9,569 nt of DNA from Candidatus Delongbacteria bacterium (GCA_022013635.1 JAKLPX010000344.1:1-9569), one strand, 5' to 3'. Positions 1 through 7,758 are shown, counted from the first letter of the stretch. Made by a program: numbers and translations. Notes: generated by a model from the letters alone, not told the origin.

Positions 1-27
1 AAGCATAAAAATTTCGGAATGTTTTTC

Positions 28-56
28 TTGACTTGAGGACTAATAAAATATATATT
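28..56 (+). promoter_or_regulatory. sigma70-like promoter of the thrS operon
   Basis: TTGACT at 28-33 and TATATT at 51-56 are separated by exactly 17 bp, close to the housekeeping sigma consensus. Transcription would start near 61-63, giving a leader of about 40 nt before thrS. No transcription factor operator or T-box-like structure is visible in this short leader. This is a pattern match only; no start site has been mapped. Confidence 0.7.
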
Positions 57-72
57 GTCGAGCTTAGGAAAA

Positions 73-105
73 ATGAAGTGTAACAAAGAAGAAATTGAGC
101 TATGA
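73..105 (+). CDS. possible 10-codon leader ORF coupled to thrS
   Basis: An ATG at 73 opens a short frame encoding MKCNKEEIEL. It stops at TGA 103-105, so the stop overlaps the thrS start in the arrangement ATGA. AGGA at 66-69 lies only 3 nt upstream of the ATG, a short but possible ribosome-site spacing. thrS itself has only a weak GAG 2 nt before its start, so thrS translation could depend on ribosomes finishing this ORF. There are no threonine codons, so a threonine-sensing attenuator peptide is unlikely. It could equally be chance, given its length. Confidence 0.35.
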   Translation: MKCNKEEIEL

Positions 106-2033
106 TTAAAATAATATTTCCCGACGGGATTATAAAAGAGTATGCGGAACAAATTTCCGCAATTGAGATCGCAAAAAATATCAGCCCGAGTTTTGCGAAA
201 GAAGTTCTCGCTGTTGAGATCAACGGGAAATTATGCGATCTAAATTGTAAATTGAATGCGGATTCAGAGATAAATTTCCTTAAATTCTCCGATTTAAAAG
301 GTAAGGAAGTCTATTGGCACTCTACTTCTCATATAATGGCTCAGGCAGTCGTAAGGCTTTTCCCGAACATTAAAGTTGCCATAGGTCCTGCAATCGAACA
401 TGGATTTTATTATGATTTTGAAGCTGAACCTTTCTCAGACGACGATTTGGCGTCTATCGAAAAAGAAGTTCAGAAGATTATTAAGGAGAATCAGAAATTC
501 GAAAGGAAAGAGGTTTCTAGGGGCGAAGCTTTAAAATATTTTAAAGAAAGAAATGAAATTTACAAGGTCGAACTTATAGAAGCATTACCTGAAGGCGAAA
601 TCATCTCAATGTATTCCAACGGCGAATTCACAGATCTTTGCAGGGGACCGCATTTATTAAATACTGCGATGGTAAAAAAGTTCAAAATACTATCATCTTC
701 AGGGGCATATTGGCGCGGAGATTCAAAAAATACCATGCTCCAAAGAATATACGGAATCAGTTTTCCAACTTCTGAAGAATTGGATTTATTCTTAAAAATC
801 AGAGAAGAAGCTGAAAAAAGAGATCACCGCAGGCTTGGAAGAGAACTTAATCTGTTCGCTTTTTTTCCTGAAGCGCCCGGATCGCCTTTTTATAAGCATA
901 ACGGTCTAATTATATTTGACAAATTGATCGAATACTGGAGAGAAGAGCACGCAAAAGATGACTATAAAGAAATAAAGACACCCGTTGTTATGAAAAGATC
1001 ATTGTGGGAAAAGTCTGGTCACTGGGAGAATTATAGAGAAAACATGTTTACCAGCGAAATTGAGGGCGATCAGTTTGTGATTAAACCGATGAACTGTCCC
1101 GGCGGGATACTTTTGTTCAATTCGGAACTTTATTCATACAAAGACCTTCCCGTCAGGATGTCGGAAATCGGACTTGACCACAGGAACGAATTCAGCGGTG
1201 CGTTATCGGGACTTTTCAGAGTAAGAGCTTTCCACATGGACGATGCCCATATATTCATGACTCCGGCACATATAAAACAGGAAATAATCGGAGTAATAAA
1301 ACTTTTTGCAAGGGTTTATAAGACTTTCGGTCTCGATTATCATCTTGAACTGTCCACAAGACCCGAAAAATCTATAGGAACAGACGAGGCTTGGGAAATT
1401 GCAATAATCGGTCTCAGAGATGCTCTGGATTCTTATGGCGAAGGCTATAAAGTGAATGAGGGAGACGGCGCTTTTTATGGTCCTAAAATTGATTTTAAGA
1501 TACACGATGCCTTGGGCAGAGAATGGCAGTGCGGTACAATTCAGCTTGACATGAACCTTCCCGAAAGATTTGATGTAACATACATTGACGAAAACTCAGA
1601 TAAAAAAAGAGCTGTAATGATTCACAGGGCTCTTTACGGATCAATAGAAAGATTCTTGGGTATAATAATTGAGCATTTCGGAGGTTTTTTCCCTTTGTGG
1701 CTGGCGCCTGTTCAGGTATCGGTAATACCGGTTAGCGACAGGTTTAACGACTTTGCCAAAGAAGTTTATGATAAACTTATTAAAGATGGTTTCAGAGCGG
1801 AATTTGATGACAGGTCAGAAAAAGTAGGATACAAGATAAGAGAAGCTGAGGCTGTAAAAAAAATACCTTACATGCTTGTTATAGGCGATAAAGAAAAAGA
1901 AACCGGAAAATTTACCGTAAGACAGCATAAAAAAGGAAATATCGGAGAATTCGAATTTGATTCATTTGTTAATAAAATTGAAGAAGAAAGAGAAAAAAGA
2001 ATACTTCCTGAAGGCTATAAATTAGAATTATAA
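102..2033 (+). CDS. thrS: threonyl-tRNA synthetase
   Basis: This is a cytoplasmic class II aminoacyl-tRNA synthetase that charges tRNA-Thr with threonine and clears mischarged Ser-tRNA. The 643 residues match the usual bacterial length. A TGS domain spans about 1-62. The editing domain (about 65-225) has the HxxxH pair H73/H77 and the later pair C180/H184 in DLCRGPH. The catalytic core (about 240-530) carries the expected zinc ligands C332 (MNCPGG), H383 (DDAHIF) and H508 (MIHRALYG). The C-terminal anticodon-binding domain spans about 535-640. The start at 102 is the first possible one, because an in-frame TGA lies at 96-98. The ribosome site is weak, which may mean coupling to the small upstream ORF. 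It is the first gene of the operon, with infC 20 nt downstream. An eight-A run at 1856-1863 lies within intact frame. Confidence 0.98.
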   Translation: MIKIIFPDGIIKEYAEQISAIEIAKNISPSFAKEVLAVEINGKLCDLNCKLNADSEINFLKFSDLKGKEVYWHSTSHIMAQAVVRLFPNIKVAIGPAIEHGFYYDFEAEPFSDDDLASIEKEVQKIIKENQKFERKEVSRGEALKYFKERNEIYKVELIEALPEGEIISMYSNGEFTDLCRGPHLLNTAMVKKFKILSSSGAYWRGDSKNTMLQRIYGISFPTSEELDLFLKIREEAEKRDHRRLGRELNLFAFFPEAPGSPFYKHNGLIIFDKLIEYWREEHAKDDYKEIKTPVVMKRSLWEKSGHWENYRENMFTSEIEGDQFVIKPMNCPGGILLFNSELYSYKDLPVRMSEIGLDHRNEFSGALSGLFRVRAFHMDDAHIFMTPAHIKQEIIGVIKLFARVYKTFGLDYHLELSTRPEKSIGTDEAWEIAIIGLRDALDSYGEGYKVNEGDGAFYGPKIDFKIHDALGREWQCGTIQLDMNLPERFDVTYIDENSDKKRAVMIHRALYGSIERFLGIIIEHFGGFFPLWLAPVQVSVIPVSDRFNDFAKEVYDKLIKDGFRAEFDDRSEKVGYKIREAEAVKKIPYMLVIGDKEKETGKFTVRQHKKGNIGEFEFDSFVNKIEEEREKRILPEGYKLEL

Positions 2034-2042
2034 AATTAATTA

Positions 2043-2056
2043 AGAGGTGAAATATT
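2043..2056 (+). promoter_or_regulatory. ribosome site and AUU start codon of infC
   Basis: AAGAGGTG (2042-2049) is a strong Shine-Dalgarno sequence placed 4 nt before ATT at 2054-2056. The infC frame upstream is closed by TGA at 2048-2050, and no ATG, GTG or TTG occurs in frame until 2111. That ATG would remove the conserved N-terminal segment ending in INE. AUU is the known start of infC in E. coli and relatives, where IF3 discriminates against non-canonical starts and so represses its own synthesis. Confidence 0.85.
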
Positions 2057-2596
2057 AAAAAAACCTTCCCCGTCAAAAAGAAAGACGATATTGATCTTCC
2101 GATAAACGAAATGATTACTTACGAAAAAGTAAGGTTGATTGACGAAAACGGAGCGCAAGTTGGAATAATAAGTTCAAAAGAGGCAAATGAAATGGCGGCG
2201 GCAAAAAGTTTAGATTTGGTTGAAATAGCGCCGAATGCAAAACCGCCTGTATGCAAAATAATTGATTACGGAAAATACCGCTACGAACTTCAGAAGAAAG
2301 AAAAGGAAAACAAGAAAAAACAACATACAGTGTCGCTGAAAACGATCAGAATAATGTCTGTGAATATAGACAATCATGATATAGAGATAAAATCTAAAAA
2401 AGCGAGAGAATTTCTTGAAGAAGGAAATAAAGTCAAAGTATTTCTTCAGTTCAGAGGCAGAGAAATAGCTCACAAAGATATGGGATTGCAGCTGCTGAAA
2501 GCTTTTTTCGGTTTTTTAGAGGATATTGCGAAGATGGATAAAAATATAGAGCAGGAAGGCATAAGAAGAATTTCTATGATATTGACAAAGAAATAA
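2054..2596 (+). CDS. infC: translation initiation factor IF-3 (AUU start)
   Basis: IF3 binds the 30S subunit, keeps it apart from 50S and checks start-codon/initiator-tRNA pairing. Starting at ATT 2054 gives 180 residues, the same as E. coli IF3. Starting at the first ATG (2111) gives only 161 and loses a Lys-rich leader followed by DLPINE, the counterpart of the INEEI segment common to the family. The N-domain spans about 15-82 with DYGKYRYE at 71-77. A Lys-rich linker (about 79-90) follows, then the C-domain (about 95-180) with FRGREIAH and a C-terminal IRRISMIL strand. It lies 20 nt after thrS and 34 nt before rpmI. The AUU start probably makes its synthesis sensitive to IF3 level; this is inferred from the known family mechanism. 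Confidence 0.96.
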   Translation: MKKTFPVKKKDDIDLPINEMITYEKVRLIDENGAQVGIISSKEANEMAAAKSLDLVEIAPNAKPPVCKIIDYGKYRYELQKKEKENKKKQHTVSLKTIRIMSVNIDNHDIEIKSKKAREFLEEGNKVKVFLQFRGREIAHKDMGLQLLKAFFGFLEDIAKMDKNIEQEGIRRISMILTKK

Positions 2597-2630
2597 CGCC
2601 ACAATAAAACGAGAACAGGAGTAACTGTAA

Positions 2631-2828
2631 ATGCCAAAAATTAAGTCGCACAGGGCGGCGAGAAAGAGAATGAGATTGACGGCGAGCGGTAAAGTAAAAA
2701 AAGGCTCCGCTTTCACAAGTCACTTACTCTCAAACAGGTCGCAAAAAAGAAAAAGAAAACTCAGAAGAGGCGGTATCTTATCTGCAGTTGAAACAAAAAG
2801 AGTAAAACAATTAATTACCGGGCAATAG
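2631..2828 (+). CDS. rpmI: 50S ribosomal protein L35
   Basis: This 65-residue, strongly basic protein is a typical bacterial L35 of the large subunit. It starts MPKIKSHRAARKR, has the SGKVKKGSAFTSHLL segment in the middle, and a conserved cluster of Lys and Arg around 38-47. AGGAG at 2617-2621 sits 9 nt before the ATG. It lies between infC and rplT, the standard order. In E. coli, L20 represses this gene through a pseudoknot in the mRNA; no comparable leader is obvious in the 34 nt before it, although part could lie within infC. Confidence 0.97.
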   Translation: MPKIKSHRAARKRMRLTASGKVKKGSAFTSHLLSNRSQKRKRKLRRGGILSAVETKRVKQLITGQ

Positions 2829-2858
2829 CTGATATTACCCTAAATCAAAGGAGAAAGA

Positions 2859-3203
2859 ATGCCAAGAGCTAACACAAGAGTAGCCTCCCGTAACCGAAGG
2901 AAAAAGGTTTTAAAAGCCGCAAAAGGTTATTGGGGAAGACGGAGTAAGCTTTTAGAAGCAGCTTACGACGCGACCAAGAAGGCGGGTCAGTACGCCTACA
3001 GAGACAGAAAAGTTAAAAAAAGAAAATTCAGAGAGTTGTGGATAATCAGAATTAATGCAGCAGCAAGATTAAGCGGTATGTCATATTCGGAGTTTATGCA
3101 TAAACTTACTGTTAATAATATTGAACTGGATCGAAAAGTGCTTGCTTCAATGGCAGTGGAAGATACTAAAGGATTTAAAAAACTCGTTGAAAGCGTAAAA
3201 TAA
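2859..3203 (+). CDS. rplT: 50S ribosomal protein L20
   Basis: L20 is an early-assembly 23S rRNA-binding protein of the large subunit. The 114 residues are near the usual 117-119. The basic N-terminal extension MPRANTRVASRNRRKKVL is followed by KAAKGYWGRR, KKAGQYAYRDRKVKKR, LWIIRINAA and IELDRKVLASMA, all family hallmarks. AAAGGAG (2847-2853) lies 5 nt before the start. It is the last gene of the unit: a terminator follows at once and no pheS/pheT is present, although these often follow rplT in other bacteria. In many bacteria L20 also acts as autogenous repressor of this operon; no site is proven here. Confidence 0.98.
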   Translation: MPRANTRVASRNRRKKVLKAAKGYWGRRSKLLEAAYDATKKAGQYAYRDRKVKKRKFRELWIIRINAAARLSGMSYSEFMHKLTVNNIELDRKVLASMAVEDTKGFKKLVESVK

Positions 3204-3204
3204 G

Positions 3205-3233
3205 AAAAAGGGCGGTTTTAAACTGCCCTTTTT
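3205..3233. terminator. bidirectional intrinsic terminator between convergent units
   Basis: Arms 3205-3217 and 3221-3233 pair over 13 positions, with a GGGC core, one G-U wobble and a TTA loop. On the plus strand the stem runs into TTTTTT (3229-3234). On the minus strand it ends in TTTTTC. Both the rplT unit and the minus-strand dehydrogenase unit can therefore end here. The stem begins 2 nt after the rplT stop, and its far end touches the stop codon of the minus-strand gene (3233-3235). Confidence 0.9.
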
Positions 3234-4381
3234 TACTTCAGCATCTCGTTCCCTTCGAACTTCCTGTATAAGCTTAACTGATCAAGAATAAGATTGTATT
3301 TATCGGTTTTATTGACGATTATTTCGGAAATGATCTTTCCTAAACCGGGACCAAGCATGAATCCCTGTCCGCACATTCCGACTGCAAGGAACATGTTTGA
3401 AATGTCTTTCGGTCTTCCGACAATAGGGAATCCGTCGGGAGTCATAGGATACATCCCCCTCCAGGTTCTTCTTACTCTTATATTCTTTAATCTCGGATGT
3501 AATGCGATCATTCTTCTTGAGATTAAAGGAAGGAATTCCGAAGTGCTGTCGGCATCTTTTCCGAGGATGCTTGGCTCGGGAGTAACACAGAATAATATCT
3601 GTCCGTCTTCGTTCTGATAATAATAGAAATTCGCGCTTTGATTATCGCTTCTCAGATCAACAACCATAGGTTTAAAAAAATGTTTTACAGGTTCTGTAAC
3701 GCCTGCTTCATGAGAATCGGGATAGACAGGTAAATCCAAACCGCACATCTGACCGATCTCGCGGGCGTAACCGCCGGCTGCATTAATATATATATCGGCA
3801 GTAATTTCCCGCTTATCTGTCTTAACGGATGTAATTTTATCTCCGTCTCTTTGCATTGAAACGACTTCCTCATCAAAATAAAATGTTGTTCCTGCTTTTA
3901 ATGACAGCTTGTAATAAGCGCCTGCAGTTTTTAACGGAGACGCGTATCCGTCGTGCGGAGAATATGTGCCTCCGAGAAGTCCGTTCGGATTTATGCCCGG
4001 TACAAGTTTTATGATTTCTTCAGGACTGATCCAGTCAATATTAAGTCCGTAGCTTTTTTGTTTTACCAAAAGTTCCTTTAGTGATTTTTCTTTTTCTGCC
4101 TCAAAAATCGGGTAAAGGTAACCACCCTCAATCCAATTAACACTTATGCCGTGACTTTCTTCAATGTCTTTTATAATGTCAATGCTCAGCTGACATATCT
4201 TTATCTTTGCAGGATCTGAATGAGTCGCTCTGATACCGCCTATTGCAGCTCTGTTCTCGCCTCTTCCGTAAGAATGATTTTTATCAATTACGGCTACATC
4301 ATTACCTTTCAGAGACAGATAGTAACTCAATGGAAGACCCACGCTTCCGGCTCCGATTATTATAGCATCAAAGTGTTTCAT
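3233..4381 (-). CDS. DAO-family FAD-dependent amine/amino-acid dehydrogenase subunit
   Basis: This is a flavoprotein of the D-amino-acid oxidase fold, a group that oxidises the C-N bond of secondary amines or amino acids such as proline, hydroxyproline, sarcosine and glycine. GAGSVG at 10-15 is the FAD Rossmann motif, followed by V-x-V-I-D at 29-33. SPHDGYASP (about 141-149), INAAG (about 199-203), the WRGMYPMTPDGFPIVG block (about 307-322) and CGQGFMLGPGLG (about 337-348) complete the family pattern. The 382 residues are about the size of the beta subunit of archaeal PDH1 and of HcnC-like subunits. I choose ATG 4381 over an in-frame TTG at 4387, because AAGGA at 4390-4394 is 8 nt from the ATG but only 2 nt from the TTG. 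It starts 2 nt after the stop of the 688-residue oxidoreductase, so translation is likely coupled and the two probably form one complex. There is no transmembrane segment and no GcvT-like folate domain. The exact substrate is not known. Confidence 0.85.
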   Translation of the reverse strand: MKHFDAIIIGAGSVGLPLSYYLSLKGNDVAVIDKNHSYGRGENRAAIGGIRATHSDPAKIKICQLSIDIIKDIEESHGISVNWIEGGYLYPIFEAEKEKSLKELLVKQKSYGLNIDWISPEEIIKLVPGINPNGLLGGTYSPHDGYASPLKTAGAYYKLSLKAGTTFYFDEEVVSMQRDGDKITSVKTDKREITADIYINAAGGYAREIGQMCGLDLPVYPDSHEAGVTEPVKHFFKPMVVDLRSDNQSANFYYYQNEDGQILFCVTPEPSILGKDADSTSEFLPLISRRMIALHPRLKNIRVRRTWRGMYPMTPDGFPIVGRPKDISNMFLAVGMCGQGFMLGPGLGKIISEIIVNKTDKYNLILDQLSLYRKFEGNEMLK

Positions 4382-4383
4382 AT

Positions 4384-6450
4384 TCAATTTCCTTGTTTAT
4401 CAATTAAAGAATTCATAGGCACTTCTACTGTTAACGGTCTTAAAGTACCCAAAGAGACTTTGGTAAAATCAATACCTGCCTGCTTAAATATTTTCGGCAG
4501 TAAAATCGAACAGGTTTTGGATCCGCAAGCGCCCATTCCGACCCTGATCTGCTTTAATTGATTTATGTCTCTTACCTTAAATTCCCTGATGAAATCAATA
4601 ATTTCCTTTACAGACACTCTTTCGCATCTGCAGACTATCCCGTTTTCAGGTAAAAAATTCAATAATGTATCGTGATAATGCTCTGTTATTTTCTTATCCT
4701 GCATTCTTATGCCAATCGCTTTATGGGCATTCTTTAATGACATTTTTACCGTAATGAGATGTGTTTTATATTTCTTGTTGAATTTGGTGTGAATAACTTC
4801 GGCTTTTTCAAGGATTTCTCCGTCAATATCGGTTATGTCAATTTTATCGCCTGTAATAAAATTCAATATATATTCATGAGGTAAAATTACTTCGGCAGTT
4901 TCTTCGTCAATTTTTCTGGCAAGAGATACGGCAAGTCCGGGACAGACTGCTACGCATAGACCGCAGTTACTGCATTCATCAACGGTGTATTCAGGTATAT
5001 CCAAAATATTTCCGAACTTTCCTTTAAGAGAAATACAGCCTTTCGGGCAGACGGTAACGCATGGGTCGCACGGTATTTCCTGGAAGCATTGAAAGATAGG
5101 AGTGAAATTTTCTTTTATCACAATCGTTTTGGGATTAAATACCTCTCCGGGTTTTGATTTCAATATTTCAGACTTTTCATAAAAAGACGGGTCAATATCA
5201 ATATCTTTGCCAAGTAATTTTGCCATCTTCAATCCTGCAATTCTTCCGCCGAACATTGCCGAGCTGGCTTCGGCTATCTCATCCGTATCGCCTGTTTTGA
5301 TTACTTTAAAACCGAATCTGTCTGCAGTATCATAAAATTCATCCGCAGGGGTAAGTCCAGTTGCTATCAAAAGAGTATCCGTCTCATAAGTTTTCGCGGT
5401 TTCCAGTAAAGGATTCCAGTTATCGTCAACCTCCGCTATCGTTACTTTTTCCACTTTCTCGTGACCGAAAGCTGCGAGAATGGTAGTTTTCAGATGAATC
5501 GGAACACCCATCCGTCTTATTTTATCCGCATGAACTTTGTAGCCTGAAACATTATCCATAATATCAATTATTCCTACAACTCCGATCCCGGCCTGCAAAG
5601 CGTGATATGCGGCTATAAGACCTACATTACCGCTGCCTACAATAAACACTTTATCGGATGATTTGATCATATCTCTGTTTACCAGAGTTTGAAAAGCGCC
5701 TGCTCCATAAACACCGGAAAGATCGTTGCCCTGAAAAACAAGGCTCTTTTCTCTCGCACCGGCAGACACAATCATTCCTTCAAAATCTATCAATGAATAT
5801 TTCCCGTTATTTTTATAAACGCCGGCTTTTTTGTCCTTATAAACTCCGACTATGCTGCTTTCATAAAGAACTGTAATGTTTTTATTTTTGAGGATCTTCG
5901 ATTCCAGAAGTTCCGCTATCTCAAAACCTCTCATCCCTGCGTAACTGTCTTCCTGTGAGCCGAAGAATTTATGTGTTTGAAGAAGAAGTTTTCCGCCAAG
6001 TTTGTCTTTATCTTCCACAATCACGATATTAAAACCCAATTCAGCAAGTTCCAGTGCGGATGTCAATCCAGAAGGTCCGCCACCGATAATCAAGACGGCA
6101 GTTTTAATCACTTCAATCTTCTGGTCGAAATCAGCATTATCGTCGTGAGGAAGTTCTGGAACATGTCTTAAAGTTATGATATCCATGTCCTGTTTCAGCG
6201 GCGTAACGCAGGATTTAAACGGCATACCATTAATAATTACGGTGCATTGTGAACATTGTCCGTTCGCACAAAATATTCCCTGAGGCGCATCGTCTTTTTT
6301 ATGGATTGAAAATTCTTTAATTCCGTTCGCGAATAATGCCGAACTGACCGGTTCGTTTTCAAAACCTTTGTAAGCGATACCGTCAAAAGTAAAACCTACT
6401 TCCTGTCTTGATTTGACTTCAAGCACGGGATGCTGTGTTATTCTGTTCAT
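4384..6450 (-). CDS. multidomain FAD/NAD(P)-type oxidoreductase: 2Fe-2S + flavin + two 4Fe-4S + BFD-like domain
   Basis: This 688-residue protein probably carries electrons from the flavin partner downstream. Domains in order: a plant-type/HcnA-like 2Fe-2S domain (about 15-100) with C61, C66, C69 and C81 (C-x4-C-x2-C-x11-C); a two-dinucleotide-fold oxidoreductase (about 117-415) with GGGPSG 123-128, a second GSGNVG 272-277 and the closing ATGLTPADE near 363; a dicluster ferredoxin region (about 450-510); and a BFD-like 2Fe-2S domain (about 604-655) with C607-x-C609 and C642-x4-C647. The second ferredoxin motif, C493-x2-C496-x2-C499-x3-C503-P, is standard. The first is not: its cysteines are C455, C461, C464, C468 and C472. 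In archaeal PDH1 the equivalent parts are separate alpha, gamma and delta subunits, and in HcnABC the ferredoxin and flavin parts are HcnA and HcnB. AAAGG at 6459-6463 lies 8 nt before the ATG. No signal peptide or membrane span is visible, so it is probably cytoplasmic. The electron acceptor is unknown. Confidence 0.85.
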   Translation of the reverse strand: MNRITQHPVLEVKSRQEVGFTFDGIAYKGFENEPVSSALFANGIKEFSIHKKDDAPQGIFCANGQCSQCTVIINGMPFKSCVTPLKQDMDIITLRHVPELPHDDNADFDQKIEVIKTAVLIIGGGPSGLTSALELAELGFNIVIVEDKDKLGGKLLLQTHKFFGSQEDSYAGMRGFEIAELLESKILKNKNITVLYESSIVGVYKDKKAGVYKNNGKYSLIDFEGMIVSAGAREKSLVFQGNDLSGVYGAGAFQTLVNRDMIKSSDKVFIVGSGNVGLIAAYHALQAGIGVVGIIDIMDNVSGYKVHADKIRRMGVPIHLKTTILAAFGHEKVEKVTIAEVDDNWNPLLETAKTYETDTLLIATGLTPADEFYDTADRFGFKVIKTGDTDEIAEASSAMFGGRIAGLKMAKLLGKDIDIDPSFYEKSEILKSKPGEVFNPKTIVIKENFTPIFQCFQEIPCDPCVTVCPKGCISLKGKFGNILDIPEYTVDECSNCGLCVAVCPGLAVSLARKIDEETAEVILPHEYILNFITGDKIDITDIDGEILEKAEVIHTKFNKKYKTHLITVKMSLKNAHKAIGIRMQDKKITEHYHDTLLNFLPENGIVCRCERVSVKEIIDFIREFKVRDINQLKQIRVGMGACGSKTCSILLPKIFKQAGIDFTKVSLGTLRPLTVEVPMNSLIDKQGN
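4390..4394 (-). promoter_or_regulatory. ribosome site that sets the start of the DAO-family gene
   Basis: AAGGA on the minus strand lies inside the last codons of the upstream oxidoreductase. It is 8 nt from ATG 4381 and 2 nt from the alternative TTG 4387, which favours the ATG. The arrangement suggests translational coupling of the two subunits. Confidence 0.6.
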
Positions 6451-6483
6451 ACCTAATACCTTTAAAAATAATTCTATATAATA

Positions 6484-7758
6484 TTAATCATAAAGCGGAT
6501 ATTTGGTGCTTAAAGATATTACTTCGTCTTTAATTTCAGCTAATAAATCTTCATTTTTATGGTCGTTTGCAACACGGGCTATCATGTTGGCTATTGTTCT
6601 CATATCATCCGTTGTGAAACCTTTCGTAGTAGCCGCAGGAGTTCCCAATCTTACACCGCTGGTTATCATCGGCTTCCTCTTGTCAAAAGGCACCATGTTC
6701 TTGTTCGTTGTAATACCGGCAGATTCGAGAGCCTTTTCAAGACCTTTACCGGAAACTTCCTTATCGCTCAGGTCAAGTAAAACAATATGATTGTCAGTTC
6801 CGCCAGAAACAACTTTAAATCCGAGTCTCATAAGCTCTTTAGATAAAGCCTGAGCGTTATCAAGAACCCTCTGCTGATAGTCTTTAAAATCAGGCTGTAA
6901 TGCTTCTTTGAATGAAACCGCTTTTGAGGCTATGACGTGTTCTAACGGACCGCCCTGTATTCCGGGAAAAATTACAAAATCCAAAGCATCTGTTAAGGTT
7001 TTAGGGCTCTGCATATTTTTCAACAGAATTTCTCCGCCTTCAAAATCAGAAAGTATCATACCGCCTCTCGGTCCTCTCAATGTTTTATGAGTGGTAGTCG
7101 TGACGACATGAGAATACGGCAGAGGTGACGGATGCAATCCTACAGCAACGAGACCTGCAATATGAGCCATATCGGTAACAAGATAAGCTCCCGCTTTATC
7201 CGCAATTTCCCTGAATCGTTTAAAATCAATAAATCTCGGGTATGCAGATGCTCCGGCTATAATAATCTTCGGCTTACATTCCAAAGCCAATCTTTCAAGC
7301 TCGTCATAATCTATAAATCCGTTCTCATTTACACCATAAGGAACGATATTATACAATCTTCCTGTAAAATTTACAGGTGAACCGTGAGTTAAATGTCCTC
7401 CCATTGATAAATTCATTCCCATGAGAGTATCACCAGGCTCGGCGAGAGTCATATAAACAGCCATATTAGCCTGCGATCCGCTGTGCGGCTGAACATTAGC
7501 CCATCTGCAGTTGAAAAGTTTTTTTGCTCTTTCGATAGCGATGGTTTCGGCTTCGTCAACATTGGCGCACCCGCCGTAATATCTCTTGCCGGGATAGCCT
7601 TCGGCATATTTATTCGTCATTACGGAACCGAGAGCTTCAAGAACCGCTTTGGAAACGAAATTTTCGGATGCTATAAGTTCGATTTTATCGCATTGTCTTC
7701 TCTTTTCATTTTCTATCGTCCGGAAGATTTCAGGATCGAATTGTTCTAAAATGCTCAT
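6484..7758 (-). CDS. glyA: serine hydroxymethyltransferase
   Basis: This PLP enzyme interconverts serine plus tetrahydrofolate and glycine plus 5,10-methylene-tetrahydrofolate, the main entry to the one-carbon pool. It is cytoplasmic. The 424 residues compare with about 417 in E. coli. Visible landmarks are LIASENF (28-34), [14 protein letters not shown] (50-63), [11 protein letters not shown] (88-98), DMAHIAGL (196-203), the PLP-binding lysine K225 in [14 protein letters not shown], and [12 protein letters not shown] (367-378). The frame extends 14 codons further upstream (to 7800) into rpiB, but AGGAG at 7765-7769 lies 6 nt from ATG 7758, and [12 protein letters not shown] is a normal SHMT N-terminus. 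It is 19 nt after rpiB and 33 nt before the iron-sulfur flavoprotein. The rpiB-glyA pairing occurs in other bacteria. Confidence 0.98.
   Translation of the reverse strand: MSILEQFDPEIFRTIENEKRRQCDKIELIASENFVSKAVLEALGSVMTNKYAEGYPGKRYYGGCANVDEAETIAIERAKKLFNCRWANVQPHSGSQANMAVYMTLAEPGDTLMGMNLSMGGHLTHGSPVNFTGRLYNIVPYGVNENGFIDYDELERLALECKPKIIIAGASAYPRFIDFKRFREIADKAGAYLVTDMAHIAGLVAVGLHPSPLPYSHVVTTTTHKTLRGPRGGMILSDFEGGEILLKNMQSPKTLTDALDFVIFPGIQGGPLEHVIASKAVSFKEALQPDFKDYQQRVLDNAQALSKELMRLGFKVVSGGTDNHIVLLDLSDKEVSGKGLEKALESAGITTNKNMVPFDKRKPMITSGVRLGTPAATTKGFTTDDMRTIANMIARVANDHKNEDLLAEIKDEVISLSTKYPLYD

Noticed and set aside
57..101. T-box riboswitch or tRNA-like operator in the thrS leader
   Set aside because: The leader is only about 40 nt and has no specifier stem, antiterminator or terminator hairpin. 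It is too short for either device.
1203..1505. Open frame of 100 codons on the minus strand within thrS
   Set aside because: The sense frame is conserved threonyl-tRNA synthetase catalytic domain, and the antisense product has no recognisable features.
1856..1863. Run of eight A in thrS as a possible slippage or frameshift site
   Set aside because: The thrS frame is intact on both sides and the following sequence matches the normal anticodon-binding domain. A-runs are common in this AT-rich DNA.
3685..3876. Alternative minus-strand frame of 63 codons inside the DAO-family gene
   Set aside because: It is a frame-shifted shadow; the main frame carries continuous family motifs through this region, so there is no frameshift or split gene.
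6451..6483. Possible internal promoter between glyA and the oxidoreductase
   Set aside because: The 33-nt gap is AT-rich and has TATA-like words, but I see no matching -35 element at proper spacing.
7361..7377. Near-perfect 17-bp palindrome (CCTGTAAA, A, TTTACAGG)
   Set aside because: It lies inside glyA and encodes the ordinary conserved segment PVNFTG. It has no T-run or operator-like context, so it is most likely a codon coincidence.
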